A stretch of DNA of 64,000 bases from Alphaproteobacteria bacterium (GCA_021325375.1 JAJPHG010000039.1:34390-98389), one strand, 5' to 3'; positions 35,811-46,859 are shown, numbered from the stretch's first letter. The notes: generated by a model from the sequence alone, not told the origin. Numbers and translations are program-made.

Positions 35811-36463
35811 TTCTTCACTCCGAGCTCGTCGAGCAATTGCGCGTCCACAAGATACGGCTTCAGCTTCGCCGCCGGCAATGCGACTTCTTCGGCGCAGGCC
35901 TGGGTGGCGTGGGCGAGCTCGGGCGCGACCACGAGCCCCTTGCCCGACTGCAGGCGGAAGATCGCGTCGTCGGCGCTCTCGAACGGGTCCTGCGCCATCG
36001 TCAGCTTGCGGCAGTCGGGATCGGCATCCCTGGGATAGTGCGCGCGGTAAAGCTTTGTCAGGCCCTCGAGCATGAAGCCCGGCTTGAATACCGTCTTCCA
36101 GTCGACCTCGCGGCCGGTCGTGAGATCGAAGGTGACCGGCGTCTCTATGCCGTTGTTGGGATAGGCGCCGCCGCAATAGTTGGAGCTCGTCACCTGGAGC
36201 GAGAAGTAGCGCTGCGAGAGATAGCCGACCTTGACGGTCACCGACCACGTGTCGTCGTCGGGCTTCTCGCCCGCATGCCGCAAATCGCTCAAACATTCCT
36301 GATAGTCGGCGTGGTTCTGATCCTCTTTCGCGGCAATGGCGGCGTTGACGCGCGCCATCACCGCGGCGTCCGGAAACTGCGTGAGACGCGGCCAACGCGG
36401 CTCGACGCCTGAGGCCTGCATCGGAACAGCCAGAACCGCGGCGGCGATCAAACTCACAGCCAT
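35807..36463 (-). CDS. Periplasmic DUF3298/RsiV-like protein
   Basis: 218 aa when started at MAVSLIAAAVLAVPMQASG (ATG 36463), a signal peptide. The core matches the DUF4163-DUF3298 arrangement: YFSLQVTSSNYCGGAYPNNG then FDLTTGREVDWKTVFKPG. Such domains occur in RsiV-like anti-sigma factors and in peptidoglycan-linked proteins. A lysozyme-type inhibitor role is possible but not shown. Overlaps mce by 4 bp (ATGA). It appears inserted between rnj and mce. Confidence 0.65.
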   Translation of the reverse strand: MAVSLIAAAVLAVPMQASGVEPRWPRLTQFPDAAVMARVNAAIAAKEDQNHADYQECLSDLRHAGEKPDDDTWSVTVKVGYLSQRYFSLQVTSSNYCGGAYPNNGIETPVTFDLTTGREVDWKTVFKPGFMLEGLTKLYRAHYPRDADPDCRKLTMAQDPFESADDAIFRLQSGKGLVVAPELAHATQACAEEVALPAAKLKPYLVDAQLLDELGVKK

Positions 36464-36550
36464 ATCAACTCCACTGGGGCCAACGTCCAACTGACGGGCC
36501 CGTCATGATATAGCGCCTGGGCCGATCTTGGAAAACGGCGGCGAGCGCGG

Positions 36551-37786
36551 CTACTTCTCGACCTCGAACACCGCTCCCCCGCTGTTGGCGCCGCCGAATT
36601 GCGTGGCGCCATAGAGATTTCCGTCGTTGCCGAGAACAAGACCTGCTTGCGGGAAAGAGCCGCCGTCCTCGCTCAGGAAGAAAAAATAGAGAATCTTCGC
36701 CTGGCCAGACGGCGTGACCTCGAACACGTTGGTGCCGTCGCCCTCCGACGTACAATTCGCAGAGACGGCCTTGCCGTAGAAGTTTCCCGCCTTGTCCATG
36801 ACGAGATTGCCTTCGGGAAGGCAAAGCCCGTCGCTCCGATCGAACGCATATACGACGCTTTCCTTGCCCTTCGACGTCAGCTTGAAGAGCGTGCCGATCT
36901 CCGACGCGCCGCCGCCTATCGTCTGGCCGAAAAACGTCTTCTTGCCCGAGGCCACCAGACTGCCGTTCGGCGTGATGCCGTCGGTGCAGTTCTTCTCGGC
37001 GCAGAAGGCGTGCAGGACCGTTTCCTGGCCGCTCTTGGAAAGCTTGAAGGCCACGCCGTCTCCGCTGAACACGTTCAGGCTGCCGTTTCCGCCGAAGAGC
37101 GTATCCCCATAGAGGTTGCCTTTGCTGTCGGCGATCGGTGCCGCCGCGGGGCCGGCGCCGTCTGCGCAGTTCTTGAGCTTGCAGAACGCGTACAGCACCG
37201 TCTCCTTTCCAGTGGAGGACAGGCTGAACACGGTCCCGCAACCGAACGAATTGCCGCAGCTCGCCCCGGCGCCGCCTTCATAGGTCGTTCCGTACAGCGT
37301 GCCGCCGGACCCGATGAACGGCGCGGCCAGCGGCCCCTCGCCGTCTTTCCCGCCGGCGAAGGAATAGAGCACCGTCAGCACGCCTGTCGGCGAAAGCGCG
37401 AAAACCGTGCCGTTGCCCGAAGCGCCGCCGCCGCTGGTGGTCCCCAGCAGGTTTCCGGCGCTGTCGAAGACAACGCCGCCGGTCGGCTGTTTCCCATCCG
37501 TGCAATTCGTCTTTGTACAGAACGAATACAGCACCGTCTCTTTACCGGCGGACGATACGCGGAAGACGGCGCCGCCCGCGTGCGCGCCGCCGCCGGACGT
37601 CGTCCCGTATATGTTGCCCGCGCTGTCCATCGCCAGCACGCCTTGGGGCTCGATCCCGTCCGCGCAGCTGGCGGCGGCGCAGAACGAGTAGAGGAGCTTG
37701 CCGCTCGACGCCTGCGCGCTCCCGGCGGATAGAACCACGCACAGCGCGAATGCGGCGGCGGCCAAGCCCAACATCCGATTTACCAT
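36551..37786 (-). CDS. Secreted GloVer-repeat protein (TIGR03803-type)
   Basis: 411 aa starting at ATG 37786 (MVNRMLGLAAAAFALC), with a signal peptide to about residue 27 (GSAQA). About eight repeats of roughly 45 residues follow the scheme GNLLGTTSGGGASGNGTVF ... LYSF, the tandem repeat called GloVer, predicted to form a beta-propeller or related beta array. Cysteine pairs such as SFCTKTNCTDG suggest disulfides in the periplasm or outside the cell. Function unknown; monocistronic and 62 bp downstream of rnj. Confidence 0.75.
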   Translation of the reverse strand: MVNRMLGLAAAAFALCVVLSAGSAQASSGKLLYSFCAAASCADGIEPQGVLAMDSAGNIYGTTSGGGAHAGGAVFRVSSAGKETVLYSFCTKTNCTDGKQPTGGVVFDSAGNLLGTTSGGGASGNGTVFALSPTGVLTVLYSFAGGKDGEGPLAAPFIGSGGTLYGTTYEGGAGASCGNSFGCGTVFSLSSTGKETVLYAFCKLKNCADGAGPAAAPIADSKGNLYGDTLFGGNGSLNVFSGDGVAFKLSKSGQETVLHAFCAEKNCTDGITPNGSLVASGKKTFFGQTIGGGASEIGTLFKLTSKGKESVVYAFDRSDGLCLPEGNLVMDKAGNFYGKAVSANCTSEGDGTNVFEVTPSGQAKILYFFFLSEDGGSFPQAGLVLGNDGNLYGATQFGGANSGGAVFEVEK

Positions 37787-37848
37787 ATGGTCTTCCCTCA
37801 TTGGAACGATACACGGCCGAGCGCCAACGTATCACGAGAAACGCGACA

Positions 37849-39495
37849 CTACACCCAGACGATCTCGACCCGCGTCACCGGCTTCTTGCCCCAGGCGTCG
37901 GACGCGGCGCGGCGCGCCGCGCGGCGGACGCTCTCGCGCAGCGCTTCCTCGTCGCCTTTCTTGTGACGCTTGATCGCCTCCGCCGCCGCGTCGCGGATCG
38001 CGGCATGGACGGGCTCCGGGATGCCATCGATCACAAACGCGGGGTCGGTCGCGACGCGGCCTTTGGAGTCCAGCACCAGCGTGATCGCGATGATGCCCGC
38101 GAAGCCGAGCGCGCGGCGCGCGCGCGCGAGCCCCGCGCCTTCTTCCACCAGCACCTTGCCGTCGAGATGGACGCGGCCCGACGGCACTTCGTCGACGATC
38201 ATGGCCTTGCCGGGCGCAAGCCTGAGCATGTGGCCGTTCTCGACCACGACCGCCTCGGGCACCTGAAGCTCGCGCGCGAGCCTGGCGTGCTCGCTCATGT
38301 GGCGCAACTCGCCATGCACGGGCACGGCAATGCGCGGGCGCGTCCAGCGATACATCTCGGCCAGCTCGTCGCGGCAGGGATGACCGCTGACATGGACGAA
38401 ATGGTCCTGCTCGGTCAGCACTTCCACGCCCAGCGCCGAGAGCTTGTTGTGCAGCTCGAAGATCGCAAGCTCGTTGCCCGGGATGATGCGCGAGGAGAAG
38501 ATCACCGCGTCGCCGGAGCCCAGCGCGACGTTGGGATGATCGCCGGCCGCGATGCGCGCCAGGGCCGCGCGCGGCTCGCCCTGACTGCCGGTGCAGATGT
38601 AGCAGACGCGGCGCGGCGGAAGCTGGGCTGCGTCCGCCTCATCGAGCGTCGGCGGGAAATCGGCGAGATAGCCCGTCTCCTTTGCGGCGGCGACGAGCTT
38701 GTGCATCGAGCGTCCGACGAGCGCGATCTCGCGGCCGTGCTCGCGCGCCGCCTTGGCGACGGAGTCGATGCGCGCGATGTTGGAGGCGAACGCCGTCACC
38801 GCGACGCGGCCCTTGAGCGATCCGATGAGCGCGGACAGCGCCTGGCGCACCCGCGCCTCGGAGCCCGAATGGCCCTGCACCAGCGCGTTGGTGGAGTCGC
38901 AGACCGTCGCCAGCACGCCCTCGTCGCCCAGCTTGCGCAGCGCGTTGATGTCGGCCGTCGTGCCCAGCATCGGATCGGGGTCGATCTTCCAGTCACCGGT
39001 ATGCACGACCGTTCCGAGCGGCGTCTTGATCGCGAGCGCGTTGGGTTCCGGGATCGAATGGGTGATGGAGACGAAATCGATCCCGAACGGCCCGATATCG
39101 ATATGGCCGCCAAGCGGAACGCTGCGCACGCGGACGCGGTCGCGAAGCCCGGCCTCTTCCAGCTTGCCTTCGATCAGCCGCGCTGTGAACGGCGTCGCAT
39201 AGAGGGGACAGCGCAGCATCGGCCACAGATGGCCGATGGCGCCGATATGGTCCTCATGCGCGTGGGTGAGCACGATGGCGAGGACGTCGCCGCGGCGCTC
39301 GGCCAGATAGCGGATGTCGGGCATGATGACGTCGACGCCGGGCGACGTCGTCTCGCGCCCGAACAGAACGCCGCAATCGACGACGATCCACTTGCGCGCG
39401 TCCGGCGGCCCGAAGCCATAGGCGTTGAAGTTCATGCCGATCTCGCCCGCGCCGCCGAGCGGGAGAAGGACCAACTCGTCGTCGCGCGCCGTCAC
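37849..39495 (-). CDS. rnj: Ribonuclease J
   Basis: Metallo-beta-lactamase/beta-CASP ribonuclease with endo- and 5'-3' exonuclease activity. HAHEDHIGAIGHLWPML near residue 80 is the zinc-binding HxHxDH motif. SITHSIPEPNALAI, VHTGDWKIDPDP and VHVSGHPCRDEL complete the active site. GTG 39495 overlaps the coaX stop as GTGA, giving 548 aa. The track's 614-aa version extends into coaX. It follows coaX in the usual alphaproteobacterial nuoN-birA-coaX-rnj-mce order. Confidence 0.94.
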   Translation of the reverse strand: MTARDDELVLLPLGGAGEIGMNFNAYGFGPPDARKWIVVDCGVLFGRETTSPGVDVIMPDIRYLAERRGDVLAIVLTHAHEDHIGAIGHLWPMLRCPLYATPFTARLIEGKLEEAGLRDRVRVRSVPLGGHIDIGPFGIDFVSITHSIPEPNALAIKTPLGTVVHTGDWKIDPDPMLGTTADINALRKLGDEGVLATVCDSTNALVQGHSGSEARVRQALSALIGSLKGRVAVTAFASNIARIDSVAKAAREHGREIALVGRSMHKLVAAAKETGYLADFPPTLDEADAAQLPPRRVCYICTGSQGEPRAALARIAAGDHPNVALGSGDAVIFSSRIIPGNELAIFELHNKLSALGVEVLTEQDHFVHVSGHPCRDELAEMYRWTRPRIAVPVHGELRHMSEHARLARELQVPEAVVVENGHMLRLAPGKAMIVDEVPSGRVHLDGKVLVEEGAGLARARRALGFAGIIAITLVLDSKGRVATDPAFVIDGIPEPVHAAIRDAAAEAIKRHKKGDEEALRESVRRAARRAASDAWGKKPVTRVEIVWV

Positions 39496-40268
39496 GCCGG
39501 GGGCTTCCTCGCGTTGCGCTTGTAGATCAGCACCAGCCCGCGGATCGTCAGGTCCGGATCGATGTGCTCTATCGCCGGGATGTCGGGCTGGAAGAGATGC
39601 GCCAGGCCTCCCGTCGCCACCACGGTCATGGGCTTTGCATATTCCTGCTTGATGCGATCGATCAGCCCGCCGATGAGGCCGACATAGCCCCAATAGATGC
39701 CCGACTGCATCGCAGGCACGGTATCGCGGCCGATCACCTTCGTTGCGCGGTGGATGGCGACGCGCGGCAGCATCGCGGCCGCCTGATGCAGCGCCTCGAT
39801 GGAGAGATTGGCGCCGGGCGCGAGCACGCTGCCGTCGAAATCGCCGTTCCCGGCCACGATGTCGAAATTGGTCGTGGTGCCGAAATCGACGACGATCACT
39901 GCGCCGTGATAGCGCTCATGCGCCGCGACCGCATTGCACAGCCGGTCGGCGCCGACGGCCGCCGGCCGGTCGGCATTGATGCCGATGCCGACGATGGTGT
40001 TGTCGACGATCAGAGGCTCGCATTTGAGATAGGTGCGGCACAGCGCGCGCAGGTCGAACAGCGTCGCGGGCACGACGGTGGCGATGATGGCGTCGTCGAG
40101 GTCGGCGAAGGATAGGCCTTCGAGCATGAGAAGTTGGGAGAGCCACACCGCGTATTCGTCCGCCGTGCGCGCGGTCTTGGTGACGGCCCGCCACTCGGCG
40201 CGGAACTTCTCGCCGTCATGGACCGCGAAGACGATGTTGGTGTTGCCGGCGTCGATGGCGAGGAGCAT
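39492..40268 (-). CDS. coaX: Type III pantothenate kinase
   Basis: First step of CoA synthesis. MLLAIDAGNTNIVFAVHDG is the N-terminal phosphate-binding loop, GADRLCNAVAAHERYHGAVI and VDFGTTTNFD hold the conserved catalytic/metal aspartates, and ALHQAAAMLPRV is also conserved. 258 aa, standard. Starts immediately after the birA stop codon (TAGATG) and overlaps rnj (GTGA). Confidence 0.94.
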   Translation of the reverse strand: MLLAIDAGNTNIVFAVHDGEKFRAEWRAVTKTARTADEYAVWLSQLLMLEGLSFADLDDAIIATVVPATLFDLRALCRTYLKCEPLIVDNTIVGIGINADRPAAVGADRLCNAVAAHERYHGAVIVVDFGTTTNFDIVAGNGDFDGSVLAPGANLSIEALHQAAAMLPRVAIHRATKVIGRDTVPAMQSGIYWGYVGLIGGLIDRIKQEYAKPMTVVATGGLAHLFQPDIPAIEHIDPDLTIRGLVLIYKRNARKPPA

Positions 40269-41000
40269 CTAGAAGAACACCTCTCCCGCCGCGATCGTGC
40301 GCACGCGGTCCTGCGTCTCGCGCAGGAGCAGCGCGCCGTTCGCGTCTATGCCTTCGAAGACACCCATCGTCTCTCCGTTCGTGAGCCGCGCGCGGATGCG
40401 CGTGCCCAGTCCCGCCGCGCGCGCGAGCCAGGCGTCGCGGATCGGCGCGAAGCCCTGCGCCCGCCAGATGTCATACCATTTCGCGAAGGAGGCGGCGAGG
40501 CGCAGGAGCGCCTCGCGCGGCTCGGGCGCGGCGAGGCCGATGGCGGCGAGCGATGTCGCGGGGAATTCCGTATCGGACGGGTGGTGCTTGAGGTTGATCC
40601 CGATGCCGACGGCGAGCCAAGCCGGATCGGCGCCGCTCTGGCTGGCGGATTCGAGCAGGATGCCCGCGAGCTTGGCGCCGTTCACGAGCACGTCGTTGGG
40701 CCATTTCACGCGCGCCTCAGTACCGAAGCTCAGCACCACATCCGACGCAGCAAGTGCCGCCGCGAAGGAAAGCTGCGCGCATTCGTTCGCGGGCCGTCCC
40801 GGCGCGATGAGCAGCGTGGCGGAGAGATTCCCCGCGGGCGACACCCACGCACGTCCGCGCCGTCCCCGTCCCGCGTTCTGACGCGCGGCGGTGATCCACA
40901 AGGGTCCGCGTTCGCCGGCGAGCGCCAGGCGGCGCGCCTCCTCGTTCGTCGAGTCGATCTCGTCGAGCTCCTTCAAGGCATAGCCCTTGGGCCAGTTCAC
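40269..41000 (-). CDS. birA: Biotin--[acetyl-CoA-carboxylase] ligase, without DNA-binding domain
   Basis: Attaches biotin to the BCCP subunit. DEIDSTNEEARRLA, the biotin/AMP loop NAGRGRRGRAWVSPAGNL and VKWPNDVLVNGAKLAGILLE are typical. GTG 41000 overlaps the nuoN stop (GTGA), giving 243 aa. There is no N-terminal HTH, so it is a group I ligase and not a repressor. The long track ORF (640 aa) is nuoN read out of frame. Confidence 0.93.
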   Translation of the reverse strand: MNWPKGYALKELDEIDSTNEEARRLALAGERGPLWITAARQNAGRGRRGRAWVSPAGNLSATLLIAPGRPANECAQLSFAAALAASDVVLSFGTEARVKWPNDVLVNGAKLAGILLESASQSGADPAWLAVGIGINLKHHPSDTEFPATSLAAIGLAAPEPREALLRLAASFAKWYDIWRAQGFAPIRDAWLARAAGLGTRIRARLTNGETMGVFEGIDANGALLLRETQDRVRTIAAGEVFF

Positions 41001-42430
41001 TTGAGAAGGGCCTGCGCCGCCGTGCCGGCATAGTTCATGAGCAGGTCGATGCGCAGCACGAAGGCCACGGTGAACACCGTCGCGATGGTGGCGATGGCGC
41101 CCACGGCCCAGCCCATGTCGCGGTCGAACGGCTCCGCCGGCTCGTCGAAATACATCACCTTGACGATGCGCAGGTAGTAATAGGCGCCGACGACGCTGGT
41201 CAGCACGCCGAACACGGCGAGGACGTAGAGATGCGCCTCGAGCGCGGCCAGGAAGATGAACGCCTTGGCGAGGATACCCGCGAGCGGCGGCAGGCCCGAC
41301 AGGCTCAGCATCATCGCCATGAAGGCGAAGGCGAGCGCGGGCCGCGTACGCGCCAGGCCCGCCAGGTCGGAGATGTTCTCCACCGGCTTGCCGCCGCGCC
41401 GCATCGCCTGGATGCAGGCGAAGACGCCGATATTGGTGAGCGAGTAGAACGCCAGATAGAACAGCACGCCACGCAGGCCCGCCTGCGTGCCCGCGGCCAG
41501 GCCCAAAAGCGCGTAGCCCATATGGCCGATGGAGCTGTAGGCCATCAGGCGCTTGATGTTGCTCTGGCCGATGGCCGCGAAGGCGCCGAGCGCCATGGAT
41601 GCGGCCGAGATCACGATGATGATCTGCTGCCATTGATGGATCGCGCCGGGGAACGGCACCACGACGGCGCGCAGCACCAGCGCGAGCGAGGCGACCTTGG
41701 ACGCCGTCGCCAAAAATGCCGTGATCGGCGTCGGCGAGCCCTCGTAGACGTCGGGCGTCCACATGTGGAACGGCACGGCGGAGATCTTGAACGCCAGCCC
41801 CGCGAGCAGGAAGACGAGGCCGAAGATGAGGCCGATCGACACGCCGTTCTGCACGATCACATGCGCCACGCCCTGGAAATCGAGCGTGCCGGTGAAGCCG
41901 TAGATCATCGAGATGCCGTACAGCATCATGCCCGAGGACAGCGAGCCGAGGACGAAGTATTTCAAGCCCGCTTCCGACGAGCGCACCGATTCGCGGTTGA
42001 ACGCGGCGAGCACGTAGAGCGCCAGGCTCTGCAGCTCCAGCCCCATATAGAGCGCGATGAAATTGTTCGCCGACACCATCAGCGACATCCCCAGGCTGGC
42101 GAGGACGATCAGCACCGGAAGCTCGAAGCGCTCGCTCTTCTCGAGGCTGAAGAACTGGTGCGCCATCAGCACGCAGGCGGCGGACGACCACAGGATCACC
42201 GCTTTGGTGAAGCGCGCGAAGCTATCCATCACGAAGGCGCCGTGAAACGCGCCGCCGTCGCCGGTCACCATCGTCACGTAAGCCGACGCGGCGATCAGCA
42301 CGACGGAGAGCATCGTCAGCGTGCCCGCGCTCTTGTCGCCGCGCACCGCGCCGACGAGCAGAAGCGCCATCGCGCCGACGGCCAGGATCAGCTCGGGCAG
42401 GAGGACGTAGAGGTCGTTCTGGATGCTCAC
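40997..42430 (-). CDS. nuoN: NADH-quinone oxidoreductase subunit N
   Basis: Antiporter-like proton-pumping subunit of complex I, 477 aa, about 14 membrane helices. The conserved [16 protein letters not shown] and [21 protein letters not shown] segments carry the key lysines. GTG start overlaps the nuoM stop (GTGA), and birA overlaps its end. Last subunit gene of the cluster. Confidence 0.95.
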   Translation of the reverse strand: MSIQNDLYVLLPELILAVGAMALLLVGAVRGDKSAGTLTMLSVVLIAASAYVTMVTGDGGAFHGAFVMDSFARFTKAVILWSSAACVLMAHQFFSLEKSERFELPVLIVLASLGMSLMVSANNFIALYMGLELQSLALYVLAAFNRESVRSSEAGLKYFVLGSLSSGMMLYGISMIYGFTGTLDFQGVAHVIVQNGVSIGLIFGLVFLLAGLAFKISAVPFHMWTPDVYEGSPTPITAFLATASKVASLALVLRAVVVPFPGAIHQWQQIIIVISAASMALGAFAAIGQSNIKRLMAYSSIGHMGYALLGLAAGTQAGLRGVLFYLAFYSLTNIGVFACIQAMRRGGKPVENISDLAGLARTRPALAFAFMAMMLSLSGLPPLAGILAKAFIFLAALEAHLYVLAVFGVLTSVVGAYYYLRIVKVMYFDEPAEPFDRDMGWAVGAIATIATVFTVAFVLRIDLLMNYAGTAAQALLK

Positions 42431-43929
42431 CGTCTCACCCCCGATGCGAGCTTGGCCGGCGCGCCGTGGTCATAGGCGATTGCGGCGCGATGCTGGCTGA
42501 CCAGGTTGGCGACCGAGGCGCCGGTGACGTCGAAGATCGGCTTGGGGTACACGCCCATGACGATGGTGATAACGACGAGCGGCGCCAGGATCGCGACCTC
42601 GCGCGGCGACAGGTCCTTGATCGTCTGCAGCGCGGGCTTGACCAGATCGCCGAAGATGATGCGGCGGTAGAGATAAAGCGCATAGGCCGCCGACAGGATC
42701 ACGCCCGTCGCCGCGAAGATCGCGATCCAGGTGTTGTGGATGAAAGCGCCCAGCATCGTCAGGAACTCGCCCACGAAGCCGCCCGTTCCCGGAAGTCCCA
42801 CATTGGCCAGCGTGAACACCATGAAGCACGCCGCATACATCGGCATGCGGTTGACGAGGCCGCCATAGGCCGCGATCTCGCGCGTGTGCATGCGGTCGTA
42901 GACGACGCCGACGCAGAGGAACAGCGCGCCCGAGACGATGCCGTGACTGAGCATCTGGTAAATGCCGCCCTCGATGCCCTGATGGGTGATCGTGAAGATG
43001 CCCATGGTCACGAAGCCCATATGGGCGACCGACGAATAGGCGATCAGCTTCTTCATGTCCTCCTGCGCCAGCGCCACGAGCGAGGCCCAGATGATCGCGA
43101 CGATGGAGAGCACGAAGACGAGCGTGCCGAAATGCACCGAGGCGCTCGCGAACATCGGCAGCGAGAAGCGCAGGAAACCGTAGCCGCCCATCTTCAAGAG
43201 GATTCCGGCGAGGATGACCGATCCCGCCGTCGGCGCCTCGACATGCGCGTCGGGCAGCCAGGTATGCACCGGCCACATCGGCATCTTGACCGCGAAGCTC
43301 GCGAAGAAGGCGAGCCACAGCCAGGTCTGCATCGCCACCGGGAAATGCGCGGTGTTGATGATCGTCTCGATGTCGGTCGTGCCGGTGTACTGGTACATCG
43401 CCAGGATCGCGAGCAGCATCAGCACGGAGCCGAGCAGCGTGTAGAGGAAGAACTTGTAGCTCGCATAGACACGCCGCTTGCCGCCCCACACTCCGATGAT
43501 CAGGAACATCGGGATCAGCCCGCCCTCGAAGAACAGGTAGAACAGGAACAGGTCGAGCGACGTGAAGACACCCATCATCAGCGTCTCGAGCGCCAGGAAC
43601 GCGATCATGTATTCGGGGATGCGGGTCTCGATCGATTTCCAGCTCGCCAGGATGCAGAACGGCATCAGAAGGCCCGTCAGCACCACGAACAGCATCGAGA
43701 TGCCGTCGACGCCCATGTGGTAGGAGATGCCGCTCGCCAGCCACTGCGCGTGCTCGACGAACTGGAACGCCGGCGTCGAGCCGTCGAACTTCGCCCACAA
43801 AACCACGGTGAGCAGGAAATCCGCGATCGTGAAGATGAGCGCGATCCAGCGCGCATTGTCGCGCGCGAACAGGATCAGCAGCGCGCCGATCAGCGGCAGG
43901 AAGGTGATGATGCTCAGCAGATGGCTCAC
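42427..43929 (-). CDS. nuoM: NADH-quinone oxidoreductase subunit M
   Basis: Antiporter-like membrane subunit, 500 aa from GTG 43929, which overlaps the nuoL stop (GTGA). [58 protein letters not shown] and [18 protein letters not shown] are NuoM signatures. The extra 61 residues in the track ORF are out-of-frame nuoL. About 14 membrane helices. Confidence 0.95.
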   Translation of the reverse strand: MSHLLSIITFLPLIGALLILFARDNARWIALIFTIADFLLTVVLWAKFDGSTPAFQFVEHAQWLASGISYHMGVDGISMLFVVLTGLLMPFCILASWKSIETRIPEYMIAFLALETLMMGVFTSLDLFLFYLFFEGGLIPMFLIIGVWGGKRRVYASYKFFLYTLLGSVLMLLAILAMYQYTGTTDIETIINTAHFPVAMQTWLWLAFFASFAVKMPMWPVHTWLPDAHVEAPTAGSVILAGILLKMGGYGFLRFSLPMFASASVHFGTLVFVLSIVAIIWASLVALAQEDMKKLIAYSSVAHMGFVTMGIFTITHQGIEGGIYQMLSHGIVSGALFLCVGVVYDRMHTREIAAYGGLVNRMPMYAACFMVFTLANVGLPGTGGFVGEFLTMLGAFIHNTWIAIFAATGVILSAAYALYLYRRIIFGDLVKPALQTIKDLSPREVAILAPLVVITIVMGVYPKPIFDVTGASVANLVSQHRAAIAYDHGAPAKLASGVRR

Positions 43930-45944
43930 GGCGCGCCTCCCGCGACGATGAACCAGGTCGCCAAGGCGAGGACGCCGATCAGCATCGCGAACGCGTAGTG
44001 ATAGACGTAGCCCGATTGCAGCCTGACCGCGCCGCGCGTCACGTCGAGCACGCGCGCGGAGATGCCGTCGGGCCCGAAGCCGTCGATCAGGAATCCGTCG
44101 CCGAACTTCCACAGGAAGCGGCCGAGGCGCAGCGCCGGGCGGACGAACAGGACGTCATAGAGCTCGTCGAAATACCATTTGTTGTACAGGAAGGTGTAGA
44201 GCAGGCCCTTCTTCGCGGCCATCTTCGCGGGCAGCTCCGGCCGCATGATGTAGTAGTAATAGGCGATTCCGAAGCCGATCAGCGTCAGCACGAACGGCGC
44301 GACCTCGACCCATTTGGGGAAGTCCTCGACCTGCGGCTCCAGCCCGCGGCCGGCGATGGCGCCCAGCGCGCCGTGCCAGAAGCCCCTCGAATCCGGACCG
44401 ATGAAGGAGGAGTCGAAGACGATGCCGGCGAGCACCGCGCCGGCCGCCAAAACGCCAAGCGGTATCAGCATGGTCAGCGGCGAGTCGTGCACTTCGCTGA
44501 GCGCGGGCGCGTGGTGGTCGTCGTGGCCGGGCTCGTCATGGGTGTGTTCGTCGGAATGCGAAAGCTGCGTGCTATCCTGTCCGCGATAGCGGCCGTGGAA
44601 CGTCATCAGGAACTGGCGCCAGGAATAGAACGAGGTCATCGCGGCAGCGACCAAGGTCATAAAGAACGCGTAGTGGCCCATGCCGGTCGTCGACTCATAG
44701 GCGGCGTCGATGACCGAATCCTTGGAATAGAAGCCGGCCAGGCCGATATGCAGGACCGGAATGCCGACGCCGGTGAGCGCCAGGTTTCCGATCAGCATCA
44801 TCGCCCAGGTGAAGGGGATGGCTTTCGCCAGCCCGCCCATCTTGCGCATGTCCTGCTCGTGATGCATCGCGGTGATCACCGAGCCGGCGCTGAGGAACAG
44901 CAGCGCCTTGAAGAAGGCATGCGTGAACAGGTGGAACATCGCGCCGCCATAGGCCGACACGCCCGCCGCGACGAACATGTAGCCGAGCTGCGAGCAGGTC
45001 GAATAGGCGATCACGCGCTTGATGTCGTTCTGGAACAGGCCGACCGAGGCCGCGAAGAAGGCGGTGGTGGCGCCGATGAAGGTCACGAACTCGCGCGCCG
45101 CGGGGGCCAGCTCGTACATCGGCGAGCAGCGGCAGACCAGGAACACGCCCGCCGTCACCATGGTCGCGGCGTGGATCAGCGCGGAGACCGGGGTCGGGCC
45201 CTCCATCGCGTCCGGCAACCAGGTGTGGAGTCCGAGCTGCGCCGACTTGCCCATCGCGCCGATGAAGAGCAGCAGGCAGAGCGTGGTGAGGATGTCGACA
45301 TGCCAGCTTCCGAACAGGAAGGTCTTGCCTACCATCGCGGACGCCGCCGCGAACACCGCGTCGAAATCCAGCGTGCGGAAGATGTACCACACCCCGAAGA
45401 TGCCGAGCGCGAAGCCGAAATCGCCGATGCGGTTGACGATGAAGGCCTTCATCGCGGCCGCGTTGGCCTCGGGCTTCTTGTACCAGAAGCCGATCAGCAG
45501 GTAGGACGCCAAGCCCACGCCTTCCCAGCCGAAGAACATCTGCAGGAAATTGTTCGCCGTCACCAGCATCAGCATGGCGAAGGTGAAGAGCGACAGGTAC
45601 GAGAAGAACCGCGGCCGGCCGTCGTCCTCTTCCATGTAGCCGATGGAGTAGAGATGCACGAGCGAGGAGACGCCTGTCACCACGACCAGCATCACCGCGG
45701 TCAGGCTGTCGACGCGGATCGTCCAGTCCGCCGCGAAATCGCCGGAATGGATCCACGGCGCGACCTGGACGATGACGGAATGGCCGAGCCAGCAGACGTC
45801 GTAAAAGACATAGATGGACAGCGCCGCCGAGACGAACAGCGCGCCGGTCGTCACGAGCTCCGACGCGCGCGCGCCGATGACGCGGCCGAACAGGCCCGCG
45901 ATGGCCGACGCGATGATGGGGAGGAAGACGATCGCCTGATACAT
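43926..45944 (-). CDS. nuoL: NADH-quinone oxidoreductase subunit L
   Basis: Largest antiporter-like subunit with the long lateral C-terminal helix, 672 aa. [20 protein letters not shown]-type region (here [10 protein letters not shown]), [37 protein letters not shown] and [18 protein letters not shown] histidine/aspartate-rich loop ([14 protein letters not shown] near residue 475) faces a membrane surface and is lineage-specific. One base separates it from nuoK. Confidence 0.96.
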   Translation of the reverse strand: MYQAIVFLPIIASAIAGLFGRVIGARASELVTTGALFVSAALSIYVFYDVCWLGHSVIVQVAPWIHSGDFAADWTIRVDSLTAVMLVVVTGVSSLVHLYSIGYMEEDDGRPRFFSYLSLFTFAMLMLVTANNFLQMFFGWEGVGLASYLLIGFWYKKPEANAAAMKAFIVNRIGDFGFALGIFGVWYIFRTLDFDAVFAAASAMVGKTFLFGSWHVDILTTLCLLLFIGAMGKSAQLGLHTWLPDAMEGPTPVSALIHAATMVTAGVFLVCRCSPMYELAPAAREFVTFIGATTAFFAASVGLFQNDIKRVIAYSTCSQLGYMFVAAGVSAYGGAMFHLFTHAFFKALLFLSAGSVITAMHHEQDMRKMGGLAKAIPFTWAMMLIGNLALTGVGIPVLHIGLAGFYSKDSVIDAAYESTTGMGHYAFFMTLVAAAMTSFYSWRQFLMTFHGRYRGQDSTQLSHSDEHTHDEPGHDDHHAPALSEVHDSPLTMLIPLGVLAAGAVLAGIVFDSSFIGPDSRGFWHGALGAIAGRGLEPQVEDFPKWVEVAPFVLTLIGFGIAYYYYIMRPELPAKMAAKKGLLYTFLYNKWYFDELYDVLFVRPALRLGRFLWKFGDGFLIDGFGPDGISARVLDVTRGAVRLQSGYVYHYAFAMLIGVLALATWFIVAGGAP

Positions 45945-45945
45945 C

Positions 45946-46254
45946 CTAGCCCTTCATCACGTTGACGTCTTCGACGGCGATGGAGCCGCGGTTGCGGAAA
46001 TAGACGACGAGGATCGCAAGCCCGATCGCGGCTTCGGCGGCGGCGACGGTCAGCACGAACATCGCCATCACCTGCCCCACCAGGTCGTGCAGGAACGCCG
46101 AGAACGCCACGAAATTGATGTTGACCGCCAGCAGGATCAGCTCGATCGACATCAGGATGACGATCACGTTCTTGCGGTTCAGGAAGATGCCGAACACGCC
46201 GATGGTGAAGAGCAGCGCCGCGACAGTCAGGTACTGTGCAAGACCCACTTCCAT
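45946..46254 (-). CDS. nuoK: NADH-quinone oxidoreductase subunit K
   Basis: 102-aa membrane subunit with three helices: [40 protein letters not shown] and [21 protein letters not shown], including the two conserved membrane glutamates. ATG 46254 shares a base with the nuoJ stop (TGATG). The GTG one codon earlier is the alternative start used in the track. Confidence 0.95.
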   Translation of the reverse strand: MEVGLAQYLTVAALLFTIGVFGIFLNRKNVIVILMSIELILLAVNINFVAFSAFLHDLVGQVMAMFVLTVAAAEAAIGLAILVVYFRNRGSIAVEDVNVMKG

Positions 46255-46859
46255 CACGCACCCTCCCCGGGCTTGGCGTCGACCAGCTCCATCGCCATCT
46301 CAGGCGTGCGCGCGTTCTGCACCGGGATCGACTGGCGCCGCACGCCGGGCCGGTGGCGCAGGGTCAGCACGATGGCGCCGATCATCGCGACCAGCAGGAC
46401 CAGCCCCGCGATCTGGAAGTAGTAGATGTAGTCCGTATAGAGGATGCGGCCGAGCGCCTGGGTGTTGCTCAGCCCGGCGGGCGTCGCGCTCTGCAGCGCC
46501 GCATGCGACGCGGGCGCCATCCTCCACACGCCGGCGACGATCACCAGCTCGGTCAGCAGCGCCAGCCCCAGCAATCCGCCCGTCGGCAGATAGGACAGCG
46601 CGCCCTTCTTCAGCTCCACGAAATCGACGTCGAGCATCATCACCACGAACAGGAACAGCACGGCCACGGCGCCGACATAGACGACGACCAGGATCATCGC
46701 CAGGAACTCCGCGCCCGTCAGCACGAACAGGCCCGCGGCGTTGAAGAAAGCGAGGATCAGGAACAGCACCGAATGCACGGGATTGCGCGACGCGATCACC
46801 ATGAAGGCGGCGACGAGCATCACGGCCGAGAAAAGGTAGAAGGCGATGGTCTGGAACAT
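46254..46859 (-). CDS. nuoJ: NADH-quinone oxidoreductase subunit J
   Basis: 201-aa membrane subunit, five helices. The start is ATG 46859 ([18 protein letters not shown]), since the track's N-terminal 23 residues do not resemble Nuo[23 protein letters not shown] carries the conserved pi-bulge helix. The C-terminal cytoplasmic tail [20 protein letters not shown] ends the protein. 43 bp after nuoI. Confidence 0.94.
   Translation of the reverse strand: MFQTIAFYLFSAVMLVAAFMVIASRNPVHSVLFLILAFFNAAGLFVLTGAEFLAMILVVVYVGAVAVLFLFVVMMLDVDFVELKKGALSYLPTGGLLGLALLTELVIVAGVWRMAPASHAALQSATPAGLSNTQALGRILYTDYIYYFQIAGLVLLVAMIGAIVLTLRHRPGVRRQSIPVQNARTPEMAMELVDAKPGEGA

Noticed and set aside
40269-42191. 640-aa ORF suggesting a NuoN-BirA fusion
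   Set aside because: The N-terminal 400 residues are out-of-frame nuoN. birA starts at GTG 41000 in a GTGA overlap.
42466-43998. 510-aa plus-strand ORF and similar long plus ORFs through the nuo genes
   Set aside because: Antisense shadows; real proteins with conserved motifs lie on the minus strand.
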